From: JAFEDN01 sp963697455
GTDB lineage: Bacteria; Pseudomonadota; Gammaproteobacteria; Coxiellales; Coxiellaceae
Direction of reading: 5' to 3'
DNA: 64,000 bases
NCBI GenBank assembly: GCA_963697455.1
Contig: CAVOOI010000017.1
Location: forward strand, 167,041 to 231,040
Shown here: positions 61,442-64,000 of the stretch, piece after piece
How the letters are laid out: each line of letters opens with the position of its first letter
Position numbering within the stretch: the first letter of the stretch is position 1
Made by a program: the position numbers and the translations under genes
Notes under the pieces: model-generated
What the model was told of the DNA's origin: nothing
The model's input: the letters and a program-made list of their open reading frames with translations, nothing else
Databases searched by the model: none

Positions 61442-63487
61442 TTAATATAATTTAACCATCCTGGCTATTCTCAAGCTCAGGAGCTTCAATAATTCTTGCA
61501 TGGCGGCAACTATGTGGGCCACAGTGATGCCTAAGGTTTCGTAAACTGCTTTCGCGGGGGCTGAAAGACCAAAGCGATCGATGCCCACTACTTTGCCTTG
61601 CAATCCTACAAACTGATACCAGTAATCAGTGACTCCAGCTTCTACGGCAACTCGCGCGCTTATCGTTTAAGGCGATACCGATTCTCGGTAAGCCACATCC
61701 TGGGCTTTGAAAATTTCCGCACAGGGCATTGAAACTACTCGAATATGAATGCCACGCCCTTGGAGTTGTTGTGCGGCGGGAACAGCGAATTGTACTTCCG
61801 ATCCGGTCGCAATAATAATACCCTGCAAAGCACCTTGTTCTGCGCAAAGTACATAGCCTCCACGCTAAAATACTTCAAGAATCGGTTGTGAACGTGGCTC
61901 ATGCGGGCGGGTTTTGCCTGCTTAACAATAAAGAAGCTCGGGCCCATTATGCTGCAAAGCTTCTTGCCAAGCCACGGCGGTTTCGACTGCATCGCAAGGC
62001 CGCCAAGTTGTCATACCCGGCGTCATGCGCAGCATCGCGGCATGTTATATTGGCTGATGGGTTAGCCCATCTTCTCACCTAAACCAATAGAATCATGGCT
62101 GTAAATAAAAATGACTCTTTGGCGCATTAATGAGGCCAGCCGCACCGCATTTCGAGCGTAATCGGCAAATACTAAGAAAGTGCCGCCAAATGGAATCAAG
62201 CCGCCGTGCAACGCCAATCCGTTCATAATGGCCGACATGCCGAATTCGCGTACTCCGTAATGAATATAATTACCGCTGAAATCGCCATGAACCAGCGATT
62301 TGGCCCCCTGCCAATGGGTGCAGTTGCGATTCAGTTAAATCCGCCGAACCCCCAATCAATTCCGGGAGATTTATGCACAAAGGCGTGGAACGAATCTAAA
62401 ACTTTGTGGGTAGCCACCTCTTGAGATTGAGCCTGCAATTTTTCAATGAATTGTTGGGTGTGCGCATTCCAATTATCCGGCAAGCGCCCTTGCTGCCGGC
62501 GTGAAAACTCAACAGCTAATTCAGGGTATGCTGCTTGATAAGCGTTAAATTGCTCCTGCCCAAGCGGCTTCCAATTGCTGGCCTTGCACGCGCCGGTCCC
62601 AAGCGGCGGCGAATCTCCGCGGGAATTTCAAATGGCGCATACGGCCACCCAGAGGGCTTGGCGCGCTAGCGCTATTTCTTTTTCTCCTAGCGGCGCGCCA
62701 TGGGCTTTTTCCGTGCCACCTAAATTAGGCGCACCAAAACCAATTTGGGTGCGGCAACAGATAAAAGTTGGCTGTTCAGTTTGAGAGCGCGCTTGGCGGA
62801 TGGCCTGGATAATTTCCTCGCTGTCATGCCCATCGACTTTATCAATCACGTTCCAGTGATAAGCGCGAAAACGCTCAGGAGTATTATCCGTAAACCAACC
62901 CTGGACCTGGCCATCAATGGAGATGCCATTATTGTCCCAAAATACAATCAATTTATTTAAACCGAAAGTGCCGCCAGCGAACACACCTCGTGAGAAATAC
63001 CTTCCATTAAACAACCATCGCCCGCAAACACATAAGTATAATGATCGATGAGGGCGTGGCCTTCGCGATTAAAATAACTGGCGAGGATGCGTTCCGCTAT
63101 CGCCATGCCTACTCCATTGGCTAACCCTTGGCCCAAAGGTCCCGTGGTGGTTTCTATGCCCGGGGTGTCATGTAATTCAGGATGTCCCGGAGTTTTAGAA
63201 AATGGAGCTGACGGAAATTCCGGAGATCATCAAGTTTGAGGGCGTAACCGGTTAAATGCAGCAAAGCATATTGCAACATCGCCCCATGGCCGTTGGATAA
63301 AATAAACCGGTCCCGGTTAGGCCATTGCGGATTACTGGGGTTAAAATGCAAAAAATCGCGCCACAGGACTTCTGCGATATCCGCCATTCCCATCGGCATT
63401 CCGGCGTGGCCTGAGTTGGCTTTTTGGACCGCATGCCATGGCCAAAGCCCGAATGGCATTGGCGAGTTCACGTCGGTTAATAATCAA
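61442..63487 (-). pseudogene. tkt: Transketolase, many frameshifts
   Basis: Thiamine diphosphate enzyme of the pentose phosphate pathway. The start is TTG 63487, 7 bases after GGAG (RRELANAIRALAM). Recognisable blocks in order: KANSGHAGMPMGMADIAEVL, DRFILSNGHGAMLQYALLHL, ETTTGPLGQGLANGVGMAIA, FAGDGCLMEGISHEV, GLNKLIVFWDNNGISIDG, PTFICCRTQIGFGAPN, and near the end VGIDRFGLSAPAKAV-like sequence. At least seven shifts are needed (about 63436, 63200, 62976, 62663, 62612, 62550, 62340 and more downstream). This exceeds any other gene here. Confidence 0.88.
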
Positions 63488-64000
63488 TTACTTCTCCATT
63501 ATGGATGCGATCGCAATAGGTAGGAACGACTTAATAACTGAATCGGTGGCCATCAGATACCGTCCAAACACTCCCAGCACCAATAAAGCCAATAGTATCC
63601 AGATCCCAAAAGGTTCTATTTTTTCATAAGCATGAGCTGCTCCAGGCGGCAATATACTGGAAATAACCCGGCTGCCATCTAATGGTGGTAAAGGAAATAA
63701 ATTTAATACTAATAAAACGCAATTAATTAATATGCCAAAGTTGGCCGCGGCTTGTAAAAACTGTCCCGTGGCGGCCATCCAAACATGGGAGCTGCCCGTT
63801 AAGGTTAACGTGCATTTTGCGATTATAGCCAGGCAAACGCCATGGCTAAGTTCGCTGCGGGGCCTGCTAATGCAACTAACGCCATATCACGGCGGGGGAT
63901 GCCGCAAATTTTGCCGGGACACAGGCACGGGTTTTGCCCAGCCAAATATAAAGCCGCCTAAAAATAGTAATACTCGAGGTAAAATAATAGTGCCAATTAA
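63488..64000 (-). pseudogene. Site-2 protease (M50) family metalloprotease, partial, frameshifted
   Basis: C-terminal part of an intramembrane zinc protease of the rhomboid-unrelated S2P/YwhC type; the HExxH region lies beyond the window. Seen: LALAGPAANLAMAFAW-type segment (VALAGPAANLAMAFAW), then LLVLNLFPLPPLDGSRVISS with the third zinc-ligand Asp in PPLDGSR. Membrane helices throughout. Frames break at the G5 run 63894-63898 (one extra) and at CC 63829-63830 (one missing). Its stop abuts the tkt TTG start. Confidence 0.8.

Noticed and set aside
1..64000. tRNA, rRNA, prophage or replication origin
   Set aside because: Intergenic regions were read for cloverleaf ends, phage genes and DnaA-box clusters; none was convincing.

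Overview
The window looks like a chromosome segment of a Legionellales-type gammaproteobacterium, closest in gene content and order to the Coxiella group. Grounds: a DHS-like / agmatine deiminase-like / SpeA polyamine cluster, a tkt-gapA-pgk-pyk-fba glycolysis block, AcnA, accB-accC-prmA, moderately AT-rich sequence, and several effector-like genes (ankyrin, Sel1/coiled-coil, unknown membrane proteins). Three effector-like genes have promoter boxes resembling the PmrA consensus known from Legionella and Coxiella. No rRNA, tRNA or CRISPR array was seen.

Layout. 1-2.8 kb: frameshifted hemH, two type IV pilin-like genes, frameshifted rdgB and a frameshifted small secreted protein. 2.8-10.8 kb: AT-rich accessory block with effector-like and exported proteins, an intact ISAs1-family element (9-bp target duplication), a HigBA-like toxin-antitoxin pair, a GC-richer alcohol dehydrogenase, a decayed AAA ATPase and two copies of a 112-bp palindrome-rich repeat. 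10.8-13.5 kb: two long coiled-coil proteins. 13.5-21.6 kb: DHS-like/AguA/SpeA, a GIN-domain exported protein, a solo ParA, ornithine cyclodeaminase, prmA. 21.6-31 kb: accC (frameshifted), accB, dsbD, a PAP2 phosphatase, an ankyrin effector candidate, acnA. 31-38 kb: an AAA ATPase with PD-(D/E)XK-like tail, groESL behind a sigma-32-like promoter, three small exported proteins, pdxB. 38-44.6 kb: TolC-MacA-MacB-type exporter, a second AAA ATPase, a VapBC/FitAB pair. 44.7-52 kb: trkA-trkH, engB, fba, a small membrane protein, pyk, pgk. 52-60.4 kb: accessory island inside the glycolytic gene order (tandem duplication split by a second ISAs1-family element, orphan Phd antitoxin, AlbA_2 protein, FAD monooxygenase, PepE-like protein, broken AAA ATPase). 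60.4-64 kb: gapA, tkt and an M50 protease, all frameshifted.

Two themes run through the window. (1) Effector-like genes share a promoter design: a PmrA-like tandem box, 7-10 bases, then a -10; one such promoter (10021-10054) has no gene left. (2) AAA ATPases with PD-(D/E)XK-like tails carry a different inverted repeat immediately upstream of each intact start; in two of them the repeat overlaps a sigma-70-like promoter whose -10 is 6-7 bases from the ATG, predicting leaderless mRNAs.

Single-base indels, mostly in short homopolymers, are dense in the first 2.6 kb and last 4.5 kb and rare between. They hit genes normally essential (accC, gapA, tkt), so part of them may be sequence errors rather than gene decay; entries marked pseudogene for this reason should be read as frameshifted as given.
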